Notes under the pieces: model-generated
What the model was told of the DNA's origin: nothing
Databases searched by the model: none
The model's input: only the letters and a program-made list of their open reading frames with translations
Shown here: positions 8,118 to 15,996 of the stretch, in pieces
Layout of the letters: every line of letters begins with the position of its first letter
Position numbering within the stretch: the first letter of the stretch is position 1
Assembly: GCA_002367355.1 (NCBI GenBank)
Contig: DFBQ01000172.1
Location: 4,129 to 21,630, forward strand
DNA from: Deltaproteobacteria bacterium UBA3076
Lineage (GTDB): Bacteria; Desulfobacterota; Dissulfuribacteria; Dissulfuribacterales; UBA3076
Reading direction: 5' to 3'
DNA length: 17,502 nucleotides
Translations under genes and position numbers: made by a program

Positions 8118-8411
8118 TTATTTTCCCATGTTAATAATTTCGATATCTGTATCAATAACCTCTACCAGACAGGTCCTTTCAATGAATTCCAGGATCTTAT
8201 CCAGGACGGAGTTGATTATTGGCTGGCTATTTCCTATTGTGGATATTCCTATCTCCGCCCTTTGCCATACATCGTTCAGGGCGATTTCTGATACAGCAAC
8301 ATTGAAACGGCTACGCACCTGGCCAATCAAACTCTTAACCACTCGCCGTTTCCCCTTTAACGAATGGTTTCCGGGCAGTCTTACCCTGAGCCTGATTATC
8401 CCCACGATCAT
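8118..8411 (-). CDS. ylxP: YlxP-like protein (DUF503)
   Basis: A 97-residue member of the DUF503 family, commonly found between infB and rbfA in Firmicutes and Desulfobacterota. Seen here: the opening MIVGIIRLRVRLPGNHSLKGKR with the conserved SLKxKR basic motif, a VAVSEIALNDVWQRAEIGI strand region, and a C-terminal IEIINMGK. The fold is ferredoxin-like; the molecular function is not firmly established, but genomic context points to translation or ribosome maturation. It starts three bases after the infB stop codon. Confidence 0.9.
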   Translation of the reverse strand: MIVGIIRLRVRLPGNHSLKGKRRVVKSLIGQVRSRFNVAVSEIALNDVWQRAEIGISTIGNSQPIINSVLDKILEFIERTCLVEVIDTDIEIINMGK

Positions 8412-8414
8412 TTA

Positions 8415-11117
8415 TCAATCAGAAGTCTTCTTCTCCCCGGCATTATATACAGGTTCTCCAAGGACCGGGGTTTTTTCTTCCATTACATAGGCCTCTATTA
8501 CGTCCCCCATTTTTACGTCATTGAACCTTTCAAGGCCGATTCCGCATTCGTACCCGGCCTGGACTTCTTTTACGTCCTCTTTAAATCGACGAAGAGATGC
8601 TATCTTGCCGTTATAGGCCACAACGTTGTCTCTTAAGAGCCTGGCCTGAACATTTCTCTGGATCAAGCCCTCCAGCACATAGCTCCCCGCCACTGTACCG
8701 ACTTTGGCAATGTGGAAGACGTCACGCACCTCGGCGCGTCCCAGGGTCTTCTCCTTATAAACAGGTTCCAACAGCCCGACCATGGCGCTTTTAATCTCCT
8801 CTATGGCATGGTAAATGACATCATAGAAGCGGATGTCCACATGTTCCCGCTCGGCCAAGATCTTCGCCTGCGGGCTGGGTTTTACATTGAAGCCTATGAT
8901 GATTGCATCTGAGGCAGATGCCAGCAAGACATCGGATTCGGTAATGGCTCCGATACCGCTTCTGACGAAATTCACCTTTATCTCTTGAGTGCTGAGCCTG
9001 CTCAATGCCTCTATAAGGGCCTCTACAGAGCCCTGAACATCTGTCTTGAGGACTATATTAAGTTCCTTGAGTTCCTCCTCCTTGAGTTTTTCAAAAACAT
9101 TTTCCAGAGTTACTTTGCTGCTCTTGAACAATTCTGTCTCTCTGATCTTGCGGTGGCGATACCCAGCCACTTCTCTGGCCTTTTTGTCGTCAGAAAGTAC
9201 TGTGAATTCATTCCCCGCCTCCGGTACGCCGGAGAGACCTTGGATTTCCACAGGCATGGAGGGACCTGCAGTCTTTATCCTTTCACCCTTGTCGTCGAAC
9301 ATGGCCCTCACTCTGCCGTGGTGTATACCACAGACCATAGCGTCACCTATGTGCAGCGTCCCTTCTGAAATCAGCAGGGTAGCCACAGGACCACGCCCCT
9401 TGTCCAGCTTCGCCTCTATCACGTTACCTCTGGCAGGCCGATTGGGGTCTGCCTTGAGTTCCATCACCTCGGCCTGGATGGCCATCATCTCAAGCAGTTC
9501 TTCGATTCCTGTTTTTTCTTTGGCTGAGATGTTGATGCAAATGGTCTCTCCACCCCAATCCTCCGGAATCAATCCCAGTTCAGCAAGTTCCCCTTTCACC
9601 TTTTCCGGATTCGCCCCTGGCTTGTCAATCTTGTTGATTGCTACAATGATGGGCACCTCGGCTGCCCGAGCGTGATCTATGGCCTCACGTGTCTGGGCCA
9701 TTACGCCGTCATCCGCTGCCACCAGCAGGATCACGATATCAGTAACTTTGGCCCCGCGAGATCTCATAGCTGTGAATGCTTCATGGCCCGGTGTATCCAG
9801 AAAGACTACTTCCTGGCCGGAGGGAAGTGTGACGTGATATGCGCCTATGTGCTGGGTGATGCCACCTGCCTCCTTTGAGGCTACATCCGCTTTGCGTATG
9901 GCATCCAGGAGTGAAGTCTTTCCATGATCTACATGGCCCATGATTGTAATCACAGGAGGTCTTGGCACAGGCTCGCCTTCCTGGACATCCTTCATGTGGA
10001 CCAGGTCCTCAGCCACGGACTTCTTCTCCAGCTCATAGTCAAATCCGGATGCCACAATGCTGGCTACGTCGTAATCGATGGACTGATTTACCGTGGCCAT
10101 TATGTCCAGCCCCATGAGCTTCATTATAACGTCTCCTGCCTTGACGCCCATCCGCTTGGCAAGCTCACCTACCTGAATAGTCTCATATATGGCAAACTTT
10201 TGTTTGCTTGCTTTGGGGGGCGCAGTGCCGGGCCTATGGATAACCCCCTTCTTTTGTCCTGAATCGCCATAGATTCCGGAAACCCCGGTTTTCTTCCGGC
10301 CGGATGCTGTGATACCGATCTCTTCTGCAAGAATTTTGTTTATATGTCTCTGTCTTCCCTTTCGCTTGGGAGTAACCCGACGCTTTTTGAGTGATCCTCC
10401 CAACTCCGACATCTGGACTATTCTTTTGCCCTTTTTTCTGTCCTTTTTTTCAGAGGCTACAGAAATATCAACTAAAGGAACCGACGGTTCTACAGCATGT
10501 ACATCTATGTGAGAGGGCTTTTTAGGCCGGCGGGTAGGACTTTTAGGTTTATTGTTCGGCTGCTGGGTGATTTTAATCCTAGGCCGGTCAAGGATTTTTA
10601 CAAAGCTTTTGGGTTTAGGAGCAATTTTGGGTAGAACAGGTTGTTTCTCAGGCAGGGACTCTTCCACTACTTCTGTTGCGATCTCGGTCACCTTTTGCCC
10701 GGATTCAATTTCTAACTGTTCTGCTTCAGTAGCCGGGGCTTCTCCCTCAGCCTTAATTTCTTCCTCCTCCCTGACGACAGGGATAGCCCCTTCCGCTTTT
10801 TCCTCCGTCACCGCAGCCTCTTTCACAGACACCTTGGCAACGACCTTCTCTTCAAATTCAGTTGGACGAACAATCTTTTTGAGGATAATTTTTCGGTGCC
10901 TGAGACGCACTGTGGTTTTGGGCTTGACCTCTTGTTCTTTCTTTTCTGCCGCATGTGCTTTGTCCTTGAGCTTGCGGCGGATATCCCGGGCCTCATAGTC
11001 CTCAAGCGTACTCATGTAGTTCTTGATGTTGTAGCCAAGATCCATAATCTTGGTCGCCATCTCTTTGCTGGCTATTCCGAATTCCTTGGCCAGCTCATGG
11101 ACTCTGATTTTAGCCAT
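8415..11117 (-). CDS. infB: Translation initiation factor IF-2
   Basis: GTPase that places fMet-tRNA in the P site and joins the subunits. The 900-residue product starts [14 protein letters not shown], an IF2_N subdomain, followed by a long charged, Pro/Lys/Glu-rich linker (about 60-300) and a second IF2_N segment (about 308-365). The G domain has G1 GHVDHGKT (394-401), G2 [11 protein letters not shown]3 DTPGHEAF and G4 NKID, followed by domains II, III and the C-terminal C1/C2 region. The frame is open seven codons further to a TTG at 11138, but ATG 11117 matches relatives and I chose it; AAGAAGAG before the TTG leaves some doubt. A possible promoter lies in the 218-base gap from nusA. Confidence 0.97.
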   Translation of the reverse strand: MAKIRVHELAKEFGIASKEMATKIMDLGYNIKNYMSTLEDYEARDIRRKLKDKAHAAEKKEQEVKPKTTVRLRHRKIILKKIVRPTEFEEKVVAKVSVKEAAVTEEKAEGAIPVVREEEEIKAEGEAPATEAEQLEIESGQKVTEIATEVVEESLPEKQPVLPKIAPKPKSFVKILDRPRIKITQQPNNKPKSPTRRPKKPSHIDVHAVEPSVPLVDISVASEKKDRKKGKRIVQMSELGGSLKKRRVTPKRKGRQRHINKILAEEIGITASGRKKTGVSGIYGDSGQKKGVIHRPGTAPPKASKQKFAIYETIQVGELAKRMGVKAGDVIMKLMGLDIMATVNQSIDYDVASIVASGFDYELEKKSVAEDLVHMKDVQEGEPVPRPPVITIMGHVDHGKTSLLDAIRKADVASKEAGGITQHIGAYHVTLPSGQEVVFLDTPGHEAFTAMRSRGAKVTDIVILLVAADDGVMAQTREAIDHARAAEVPIIVAINKIDKPGANPEKVKGELAELGLIPEDWGGETICINISAKEKTGIEELLEMMAIQAEVMELKADPNRPARGNVIEAKLDKGRGPVATLLISEGTLHIGDAMVCGIHHGRVRAMFDDKGERIKTAGPSMPVEIQGLSGVPEAGNEFTVLSDDKKAREVAGYRHRKIRETELFKSSKVTLENVFEKLKEEELKELNIVLKTDVQGSVEALIEALSRLSTQEIKVNFVRSGIGAITESDVLLASASDAIIIGFNVKPSPQAKILAEREHVDIRFYDVIYHAIEEIKSAMVGLLEPVYKEKTLGRAEVRDVFHIAKVGTVAGSYVLEGLIQRNVQARLLRDNVVAYNGKIASLRRFKEDVKEVQAGYECGIGLERFNDVKMGDVIEAYVMEEKTPVLGEPVYNAGEKKTSD

Positions 11118-11153
11118 GCCTGTCTTAACCCCCGGCAATATAACTCTTCTTAA

Positions 11154-11172
11154 AAGAGCCGGTTAGGCTCTT
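11154..11172 (-). promoter_or_regulatory. Hairpin in the infB leader
   Basis: A seven-base stem, AAGAGCC with GGCTCTT, and a five-base loop lies 37 bases upstream of the infB ATG, followed on the minus strand by only a short TTTT. It could be a weak attenuator or an RNA-stability element between nusA and infB. Function is not established. Confidence 0.35.
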
Positions 11173-11244
11173 ATGTATTAGTACATCCTGGATTGGCCCG
11201 TTTATTTTTTTGTTGTTACCACCATTCATTTTATAATTTTATTG

Positions 11245-11273
11245 AGAATACCCCATCTGCAGCATTGCTTCAA
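11245..11273 (-). promoter_or_regulatory. Candidate sigma-70 promoter for infB
   Basis: In the nusA-infB gap the minus strand reads TTGAAG (11268-11273), a 17-base spacer, then TATTCT (11245-11250), four matches of six in each box. Transcription would begin near 11238, giving a leader of about 120 bases that includes the 11154-11172 hairpin. Spacing is ideal but the boxes are only moderate, so this is a prediction of an internal operon promoter. Confidence 0.35.
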
Positions 11274-11335
11274 TTTTTCAGTCTGACCGTGTGGCTACAC
11301 GCAGACATGTCTTGTGACATATCACCAAGTAAGTC

Positions 11336-12739
11336 TTATTCCTCGGAATTTTCGTGCAGTGTGTCCAGAACATTTTGAGCAAAATTATTTTGAGACTCGT
11401 GGTCTTCGGCTTTCTCTTCTGTCTCAGGCAAATCCTCTTTTTCGGTTCCGGCCTCTTCACCGGTATCTGTTTCTTCAGCTATGGCATCCTCTTTTTCAGC
11501 TTCCTTTTCCTCTATCAGCTTTTTGGCCTCTTCCACCAATGAGTTTATCAACTCCGTACTCAGGTTAGTTTCCTGTGTGAGTTCATCAGGATCAGCCTGA
11601 GCAAGAAGTTCAAGTGAGGTAATGCCCAGGTCATAAATTTTGTCCGCTATGTTCTCTGTCATAACGGATATCTCTAATAATGAATAATAGTCAGGGTCCT
11701 GGTAGTGTTGATAGCGGGTCTCACTCCTTACATCTATTCTCCAACCCATGAGTTTGGCGGCAAGACGCACGTTTTGCCCCTGGCGTCCGATGGCAAGAGA
11801 GAGCTGGTCATCCGGCACGATAACTTCCAATGACAGGTTGGAATCATCTACTATAACCCTGGAACATTCGGCAGGGGCCAAGGCATTGTAGATATACTTT
11901 GCCGGATCAGGACTCCATGGCACTATATCTATTTTCTCGCCCCTGAGTTCCTGGACCACTGCCTGAACCCTTGAGCCCCGCATTCCCACACAAGCCCCGA
12001 CGGGATCCACATCAGACTCGCTGGAGCTTACAGCGATCTTGGATCTGCTTCCGGGTTCTCTGCTCACTCCCATGATCTGGACTATCCCATCGGAGATCTC
12101 CGGCACTTCCAGCTCAAAGAGCTTAATCAAGAATTCCGGATGGGTCCTGGATAAGACGATCTGGGGTTCCCTTTGCGTATCTTTCACTTCGATGATGTAG
12201 GCACGGAGCCTGTCACCACGGCGGTAGCTTTCGCTGGAAATTTGCTCAGATGTGGGCAGGATAGCTTCTGTTCGCCCAAGGTTGATTATGACATTTCCCC
12301 TTTCATAGCGTTGGATAATGCCGTTTATGACTTCGCCTTTCCGGTTTTTGAACTCCTCATAAATAAGATCCCTTTCAGCGGTCTTCATTTTCTGGATGAT
12401 GACCTGTCTGGCTGACTGGGCTGCTATTCGCCCCAGGGCTGAAATATCCATTCTGGTGCCGATACAGTCCTCCAATTCACATTTGGAGTCAAGCTCTTTA
12501 GCCTCTTCCAGGGAAATTTCTGTTTCCTTGTCACGAGCCTCTTCTACTACAGTACGATATTGAAATACCTCAATTTCTCCTTGGGCATTGTTAAAATTGA
12601 CTTCCAGGTCAAGGCGTACACCGTATCGTTTTTTGACAGCCGATTTGATTGCTTCCTCAAGAGCAGCAATAAGGATATCACGGTCCAAACCTTTTTCCCT
12701 GCTTACCTGATCTATGATCATCTTGAGTTCTGAACCCAT
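11336..12739 (-). CDS. nusA: Transcription termination/antitermination factor NusA
   Basis: Binds RNA polymerase and nascent RNA, and promotes pausing, termination and rRNA antitermination. Domains in order: N-terminal polymerase-binding domain (1-130, [20 protein letters not shown] onward), S1 (about 134-198), KH1 (about 229-275, [21 protein letters not shown]), KH2 (about 300-345, [22 protein letters not shown]), one helix-hairpin-helix-type C-terminal segment (about 355-410), and a very acidic tail (410-467) rich in Glu. ATG 12739 is preceded by AAGGA at good spacing. Length is shorter than E. coli NusA (495), consistent with a single C-terminal repeat. It is second in the rimP-nusA-infB operon. 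Confidence 0.97.
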   Translation of the reverse strand: MGSELKMIIDQVSREKGLDRDILIAALEEAIKSAVKKRYGVRLDLEVNFNNAQGEIEVFQYRTVVEEARDKETEISLEEAKELDSKCELEDCIGTRMDISALGRIAAQSARQVIIQKMKTAERDLIYEEFKNRKGEVINGIIQRYERGNVIINLGRTEAILPTSEQISSESYRRGDRLRAYIIEVKDTQREPQIVLSRTHPEFLIKLFELEVPEISDGIVQIMGVSREPGSRSKIAVSSSESDVDPVGACVGMRGSRVQAVVQELRGEKIDIVPWSPDPAKYIYNALAPAECSRVIVDDSNLSLEVIVPDDQLSLAIGRQGQNVRLAAKLMGWRIDVRSETRYQHYQDPDYYSLLEISVMTENIADKIYDLGITSLELLAQADPDELTQETNLSTELINSLVEEAKKLIEEKEAEKEDAIAEETDTGEEAGTEKEDLPETEEKAEDHESQNNFAQNVLDTLHENSEE

Positions 12740-12763
12740 ATTTTATTCCTTATATAAATTTAT

Positions 12764-12825
12764 GAATTTAGGAATTGAGGAATTAAATTGAATCCCTCAA
12801 TCCTTCAATCCGCAATTTCTCAATC
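12764..12825. repeat. Heptamer/octamer foldback repeat between rimP and nusA
   Basis: On the minus strand this spacer reads as successive ATTGAGA(A), ATTGCGG, ATTGAAGG and ATTGAGGG units followed by an inverted, degenerate copy (AATTCCTCAATTCC). The two halves can fold back imperfectly on each other. The sequence differs from the 1652-1831 element but the construction is similar: seven- to eight-base units in inverted orientation within a gap between genes. It fills most of the 93-base rimP-nusA gap and would be part of the operon transcript. Confidence 0.55.
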
Positions 12826-12832
12826 AACGCAC

Positions 12833-13306
12833 TTAAATTATGTCCAGCCGTGCCTTGGCTACCAGCTCAAAAGGGATATTAAAGATCGTTTTTTCTGAGG
12901 AAACGACTATAAAATTTTCTTTTGTCCCATTCAAAATGCCTTTAAAATTTCTGCGGCTGTCTATTGGTTCTCTGGTCTTGATCAAGACCTTCTGACCGGC
13001 AAAACGTTCAAAATCATCCTTTTTCTTAAGCGGTCGATTAATCCCCGGAGAAGACACCTCCAAATTGTATGACCCCGGCACGGAATCCTTCGCGTCCAGG
13101 AGATCACCTGCCAGACGATTGATATATGAGCAATCATCGATTGTCACTCCACCCGGCTTGTCTATGATAAGCCTCAGGACTGTGCCCGAAGGCTCGCGGC
13201 CACATTCCACGTCGATCAGTTCCATGCCGGCATATACCACCACTGGTTCAACAAGTGCCCTTACGACCTCTGTTTGTTGTCCTTTGCTTTTTTTGTTGAG
13301 CGCCAT
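12833..13306 (-). CDS. rimP: Ribosome maturation factor RimP
   Basis: Needed for late assembly of the 30S subunit (S12 region). The 157-residue product has the RimP_N domain with VVVYAGMELIDVECGREPSGTVLRLIIDKPGGVTI-type strand pattern, the DCSYINRLAGDLLD helix, the hallmark YNLEVSSPGINRPL (80-93), and a C-terminal SH3-like domain (about 95-157). The ATG at 13306 directly abuts the U-tract of a terminator-like hairpin, and there is no Shine-Dalgarno sequence before it. No better start exists in frame. This suggests unusual control of the first gene of the operon. Confidence 0.95.
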   Translation of the reverse strand: MALNKKSKGQQTEVVRALVEPVVVYAGMELIDVECGREPSGTVLRLIIDKPGGVTIDDCSYINRLAGDLLDAKDSVPGSYNLEVSSPGINRPLKKKDDFERFAGQKVLIKTREPIDSRRNFKGILNGTKENFIVVSSEKTIFNIPFELVAKARLDII

Positions 13307-13334
13307 AAAAAAATAAAGTGGGCTTAGCCCACTT
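13307..13334 (-). terminator. Intrinsic terminator/attenuator between tRNA-Gly and rimP
   Basis: On the minus strand an eight-base perfect stem (AAGTGGGC and GCCCACTT) with a three-base loop at 13316-13334 is followed at once by TATTTTTTT, which ends exactly at the rimP ATG. It has all parts of a rho-independent terminator. It may stop tRNA transcripts, or act as an attenuator governing read-through into rimP-nusA-infB. The stem also lies where a rimP ribosome binding site would be expected. Confidence 0.8.
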
Positions 13335-13462
13335 CATTAGCAGAATATTATTGATATTTATACGTTACTACCAAAATACCAAAAAAACCCCACTAATTAA
13401 AGTAAACATCTGTCTCAGCCGACCCAATATCGACATGAGCAGGCACGAACCTCAAAAAGGGT

Positions 13463-13538
13463 TGGAGCGGGCGACGGGGTTTGAACCCGCGACCCCAAGC
13501 TTGGGAAGCTTGTACTCTACCAACTGAGCTACACCCGC
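13463..13538 (-). tRNA. tRNA-Gly (anticodon CCC)
   Basis: Read on the minus strand, a complete 76-base cloverleaf: acceptor GCGGGTG pairing with CGCCCGC, D-arm GCTCAGTTGGTAGAGT, anticodon stem CAAGC/GCTTG with loop TTCCCAA (anticodon CCC, reading GGG), a five-base variable region, T-arm GCGGG TTCAAAC CCCGT, discriminator T and an encoded CCA. All stems pair, with only G-U exceptions. It heads the rimP operon, much as metY (tRNA-fMet) precedes rimP in E. coli. It has its own promoter a few bases upstream. Confidence 0.97.
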
Positions 13539-13553
13539 TTGTAATCCAAACGT

Positions 13554-13581
13554 ATATTAAGAATGAAATAGAAAATGTCAA
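13554..13581 (-). promoter_or_regulatory. Sigma-70-type promoter of tRNA-Gly
   Basis: The minus strand carries a perfect TTGACA (13576-13581), a 16-base spacer and TAATAT (13554-13559). The predicted start lies about nine bases before the tRNA 5' end. The strong -35 box and closeness to the tRNA make this the likely main promoter for the tRNA and, by read-through, for rimP and following genes. Confidence 0.7.
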
Positions 13582-13805
13582 GAATTTCGAGAAGCTCCGG
13601 ATATTTCATATAAGCTGCAGGCGAGTTTTGTGACGCAGCACAGAAGGCTCTTTTGAGCCTTCAGAGGCAAGCCGTGATCGTCTTCGGTAATTTTTTCAGG
13701 AACTCCGGTTGGCATGAGAACATTACAACCGCAAAGAATGAAAACTTCGTAGGCATCAAAGATGGCGTAGCGGTCCTGGTCAAAGATTATAAGCTTGTTG
13801 CCCAT
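13578..13805 (-). CDS. Hypothetical small protein (doubtful)
   Basis: A 75-codon frame with ATG at 13805 starting MGNKLIIFDQDRYAIFDAYE. It has a plausible globular start, a Cys-rich middle (ILCGCNVLMP) and another pair of Cys (LLCCVTKLAC), but no signal peptide or motif I recognise. Only a weak AAG-type sequence precedes the start. Its stop codon lies within the -35 box of the tRNA promoter. It may be a real short gene or a remnant; I cannot give a function. Confidence 0.35.
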   Translation of the reverse strand: MGNKLIIFDQDRYAIFDAYEVFILCGCNVLMPTGVPEKITEDDHGLPLKAQKSLLCCVTKLACSLYEISGASRNS

Positions 13806-14119
13806 ATCTTACTATGAAATATCCAGGGCAGAAGTTATTACTTGACAAATACAGGGTTGGTTTGCTAATTGAATGATTGAGAAAGGAATGGTATTTTTAT
13901 GAGATCATGCACCGGTTTTTTTTACACGAGTGCGGGGAGGAATTTCTGACATCCAAAAAACCATAAGGGCTTGATTGTTTTATAAAAATATTTATTCTTA
14001 GCTTTTATCATTATTGAGACTTTTTTAAAACGTAATTTGCGGCAAGACTGAATGAAAATTCAATTTTTGGGATCTATCAACAAAAAAAGCAGTCCCAATT
14101 GAGGGAGGTGTGCTTAGGA
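13806..14119. other. AT-rich intergenic region upstream of the cytochrome genes
   Basis: No gene seen in about 310 bases. It holds a perfect TTGACA on the + strand at 13842-13847, followed at 16 bases by GCTAAT (13864-13869), a possible promoter that would give a leader of roughly 245 bases before the first cytochrome. The rest is AT-rich with poly-T runs (13916-13923) and no clear operator. The ribosome binding site GGGAGG lies at 14103-14108, about eleven bases before the cytochrome ATG. Confidence 0.4.
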
Positions 14120-14917
14120 ATGAAAAATAAAACTGCATCGTTTATAAAAATTATAAAAACTTTCTTTTTGTCCGTAGCAATTTTGATTGCATTTAACACT
14201 GTTGCCATGGCGCAAGAGGCGGCAAGCCTTCAAAATACCGACTGTATAAAATGTCACAAAACAGAACCTGTAAGTATAGAACGGAACGGTGGTCTCCACA
14301 AGACGGCCGTAGGGTGTGTGGACTGCCACACCGAGCACCCGCCCTTGGGGACAGAAGCAATTCCGCAATGTTCCATGTGCCATTCAGGTAAACCACACTA
14401 CGAATTAGATAACTGCCTTTCCTGCCACTCCGATCCGCACCAACCACTTGCACTACAATTGGATGATAATATCACTACAGCATGCCTAACCTGTCATCCT
14501 GAACAGGGCAAAGAACTTCAGGACCATCCAAGCAAGCACACAGAGGTCGCCTGTACTTTTTGCCATACTAAACACGGTGAAATTCCCGATTGCTCCGTGT
14601 GTCATGAACCACACGCACAAGGTCAAACAACAAGTGATTGCCTCGGATGTCATCCGGTGCATCAGCCATTGGTAATCCATTATGCCAATGAAACACCAAG
14701 GGCTTACTGCACGCCATGTCACGAGGAATATGGTGATCTTATGAACAAGACCACCACTAAACATAAGACCTTCACCTGTGCATTTTGTCACAGGGGAGTC
14801 CATCCTGTTGTCCCGCAGTGTGAGACATGCCACGGCAAACCGCACTCGGCGGCACAGCACAAGGCAATGCCGAATTGCCTTGATTGCCATTTAGATGCAC
14901 ACAATCTTGCAAAATAA
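14120..14917 (+). CDS. Exported dodecaheme c-type cytochrome
   Basis: Covalently binds heme at twelve CxxCH motifs, with first cysteines at 42, 66, 84, 99, 122, 145, 158, 174, 197, 220, 234 and 253 of 265 residues. A Sec signal (positive start, hydrophobic FFLSVAILIAFNTVAMA) with a likely cut after Ala31 sends it to the periplasm. Heme spacing repeats in three tetraheme modules (about 42-110, 122-184, 197-263). Each module has four extra His (for example 60, 73, 93, 107), enough for bis-His ligation of every heme. The frame is open to a TTG at 14099, but ATG 14120 gives the proper signal peptide and has GGGAGG upstream. It precedes a 12-heme paralogue by 84 bases. Likely role: electron transfer through the cell envelope; partners are unknown. 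Confidence 0.93.
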   Translation: MKNKTASFIKIIKTFFLSVAILIAFNTVAMAQEAASLQNTDCIKCHKTEPVSIERNGGLHKTAVGCVDCHTEHPPLGTEAIPQCSMCHSGKPHYELDNCLSCHSDPHQPLALQLDDNITTACLTCHPEQGKELQDHPSKHTEVACTFCHTKHGEIPDCSVCHEPHAQGQTTSDCLGCHPVHQPLVIHYANETPRAYCTPCHEEYGDLMNKTTTKHKTFTCAFCHRGVHPVVPQCETCHGKPHSAAQHKAMPNCLDCHLDAHNLAK

Positions 14918-15001
14918 ACCGGGAGTCAGGGGCAATATTGAAATATTTGGGATTATTGGAATCGAATTAGCGGAAAGAATTTCAAACAAAGGACTGGGAC
15001 A

Positions 15002-15925
15002 ATGACGGTAAAAAATGGGATTGGGATACTGATCGGAGTATTATGTCTGCTTCTTCTCGCCATCTGTTTTGGATGTGTGAAGCAGCGGCCTGCAGCGTTA
15101 GAAACCGGAGAAGTTGCTCAGCCTGAAGAGGCCGCAACGGCGGAAGTTGCAAAAGCCGTCGAGCGAACGGAAAGCGTCTATAATGTTAAAGTAACGCCTC
15201 TCACTAGCGGGGAGTGCGCTCAATGCCATATGGATCAATTTACGAGGATCAAAAAAGACGGGGGTAAGCATGTTGGTGTTGGATGTACGGATTGCCACGA
15301 GATTTATCATGCGTACAACCCCTTGAAGAATAATTACGCTGAGATCATGCCCAAATGCTCAGCCTGTCATGATGACCCTCACGGCAAAGACGAGGCCGTT
15401 CAAAAATGCGCGGATTGTCACGCTGATCCCCACAGACCGGTAGTGGCAATACCGGATCCATCCAATATGGAACTGCAGTGCAGGATATGTCATACTGAGG
15501 TTGCTCAGATCCTGACCAAGAACCCCAGCATGCACACGGAAGAAGCCTGCTCCTCATGTCATTCCGAAAGTCATGGCAGAATTCCTGAATGTTCGGAGTG
15601 TCACGAAAATCACAGCCCGATGGTAACGATGAATACGCCGGAATGCCTTGCTTGCCATCCTGTCCACGAGCCTTTACAGATCGCCTATTCTGAGGGAATA
15701 GAAAACAATCCTGTGTGCGCCGGATGCCATGATGTGCCGTTTGAGCAACTCAAGACCCATCAGACCAGGCATTCGGAATTGGCATGCGCTGAATGTCATC
15801 CCACTCACAAAGAACTCATGGCCTGTCAGGATTGTCATGGTGACGCGCCTCACAATCCAGCAATACATAAGAAATATCCAAAGTGCGGGGACTGCCACGG
15901 CATAGCGCACGATTTGCGCATGTAA
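15002..15925 (+). CDS. Dodecaheme c-type cytochrome, probable lipoprotein
   Basis: Twelve CxxCH motifs, first cysteines at 72, 95, 119, 136, 160, 183, 197, 215, 239, 262, 275 and 295 of 307 residues, in the same three-module order as the gene before it. Shared signatures include CLxCHPVHxPL at module 2's end and CxDCHxxAHxL at the C-terminus. The N-terminus (hydrophobic IGILIGVLCLLLLAICFGC, then a 45-residue Glu/Ala-rich linker) looks like a lipoprotein signal with Cys25 as the lipid site, although Cys-Phe at -3/-2 is not ideal; an uncleaved anchor is possible. AAGGA precedes the ATG. A strong terminator follows. Likely an anchored partner of the soluble paralogue in envelope electron transfer. 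Confidence 0.92.
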   Translation: MTVKNGIGILIGVLCLLLLAICFGCVKQRPAALETGEVAQPEEAATAEVAKAVERTESVYNVKVTPLTSGECAQCHMDQFTRIKKDGGKHVGVGCTDCHEIYHAYNPLKNNYAEIMPKCSACHDDPHGKDEAVQKCADCHADPHRPVVAIPDPSNMELQCRICHTEVAQILTKNPSMHTEEACSSCHSESHGRIPECSECHENHSPMVTMNTPECLACHPVHEPLQIAYSEGIENNPVCAGCHDVPFEQLKTHQTRHSELACAECHPTHKELMACQDCHGDAPHNPAIHKKYPKCGDCHGIAHDLRM

Positions 15926-15949
15926 CACGCAATTAATTGACAGAATTAT

Positions 15950-15990
15950 AAGGGGGATAAGCCCAAAGGCTTTCCCCCTTTTTTGTTTTT
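15950..15990 (+). terminator. Rho-independent terminator after the cytochrome pair
   Basis: AAGGGGGATAAGCC pairs with GGCTTTCCCCCTT over 13 base pairs with one bulged base and a four-base loop (CAAA), followed by TTTTTTGTTTTT. It lies 25 bases beyond the second cytochrome stop codon and is the clearest intrinsic terminator in the window, ending the two-gene cytochrome transcript. Confidence 0.93.
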
Positions 15991-15996
15991 CTCTAT

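Noticed and set aside
11278..11460. Possible ylxR remnant in the nusA-infB gap
   Set aside because: The frame is Lys/Arg-rich only because it is an out-of-phase reading of the acidic nusA tail; no YlxR motif is present.
13318..13527. Plus-strand frame ending with the GFEPATPSL-type sequence
   Set aside because: This is the well-known spurious product of translating the antisense strand of a tRNA gene; it lies across tRNA-Gly and the rimP leader.
13393..13581. Minus-strand frame with a GCSSVGRVQASQAWGRGFKP stretch
   Set aside because: It is the translation of the tRNA-Gly sense strand itself, another common false annotation.
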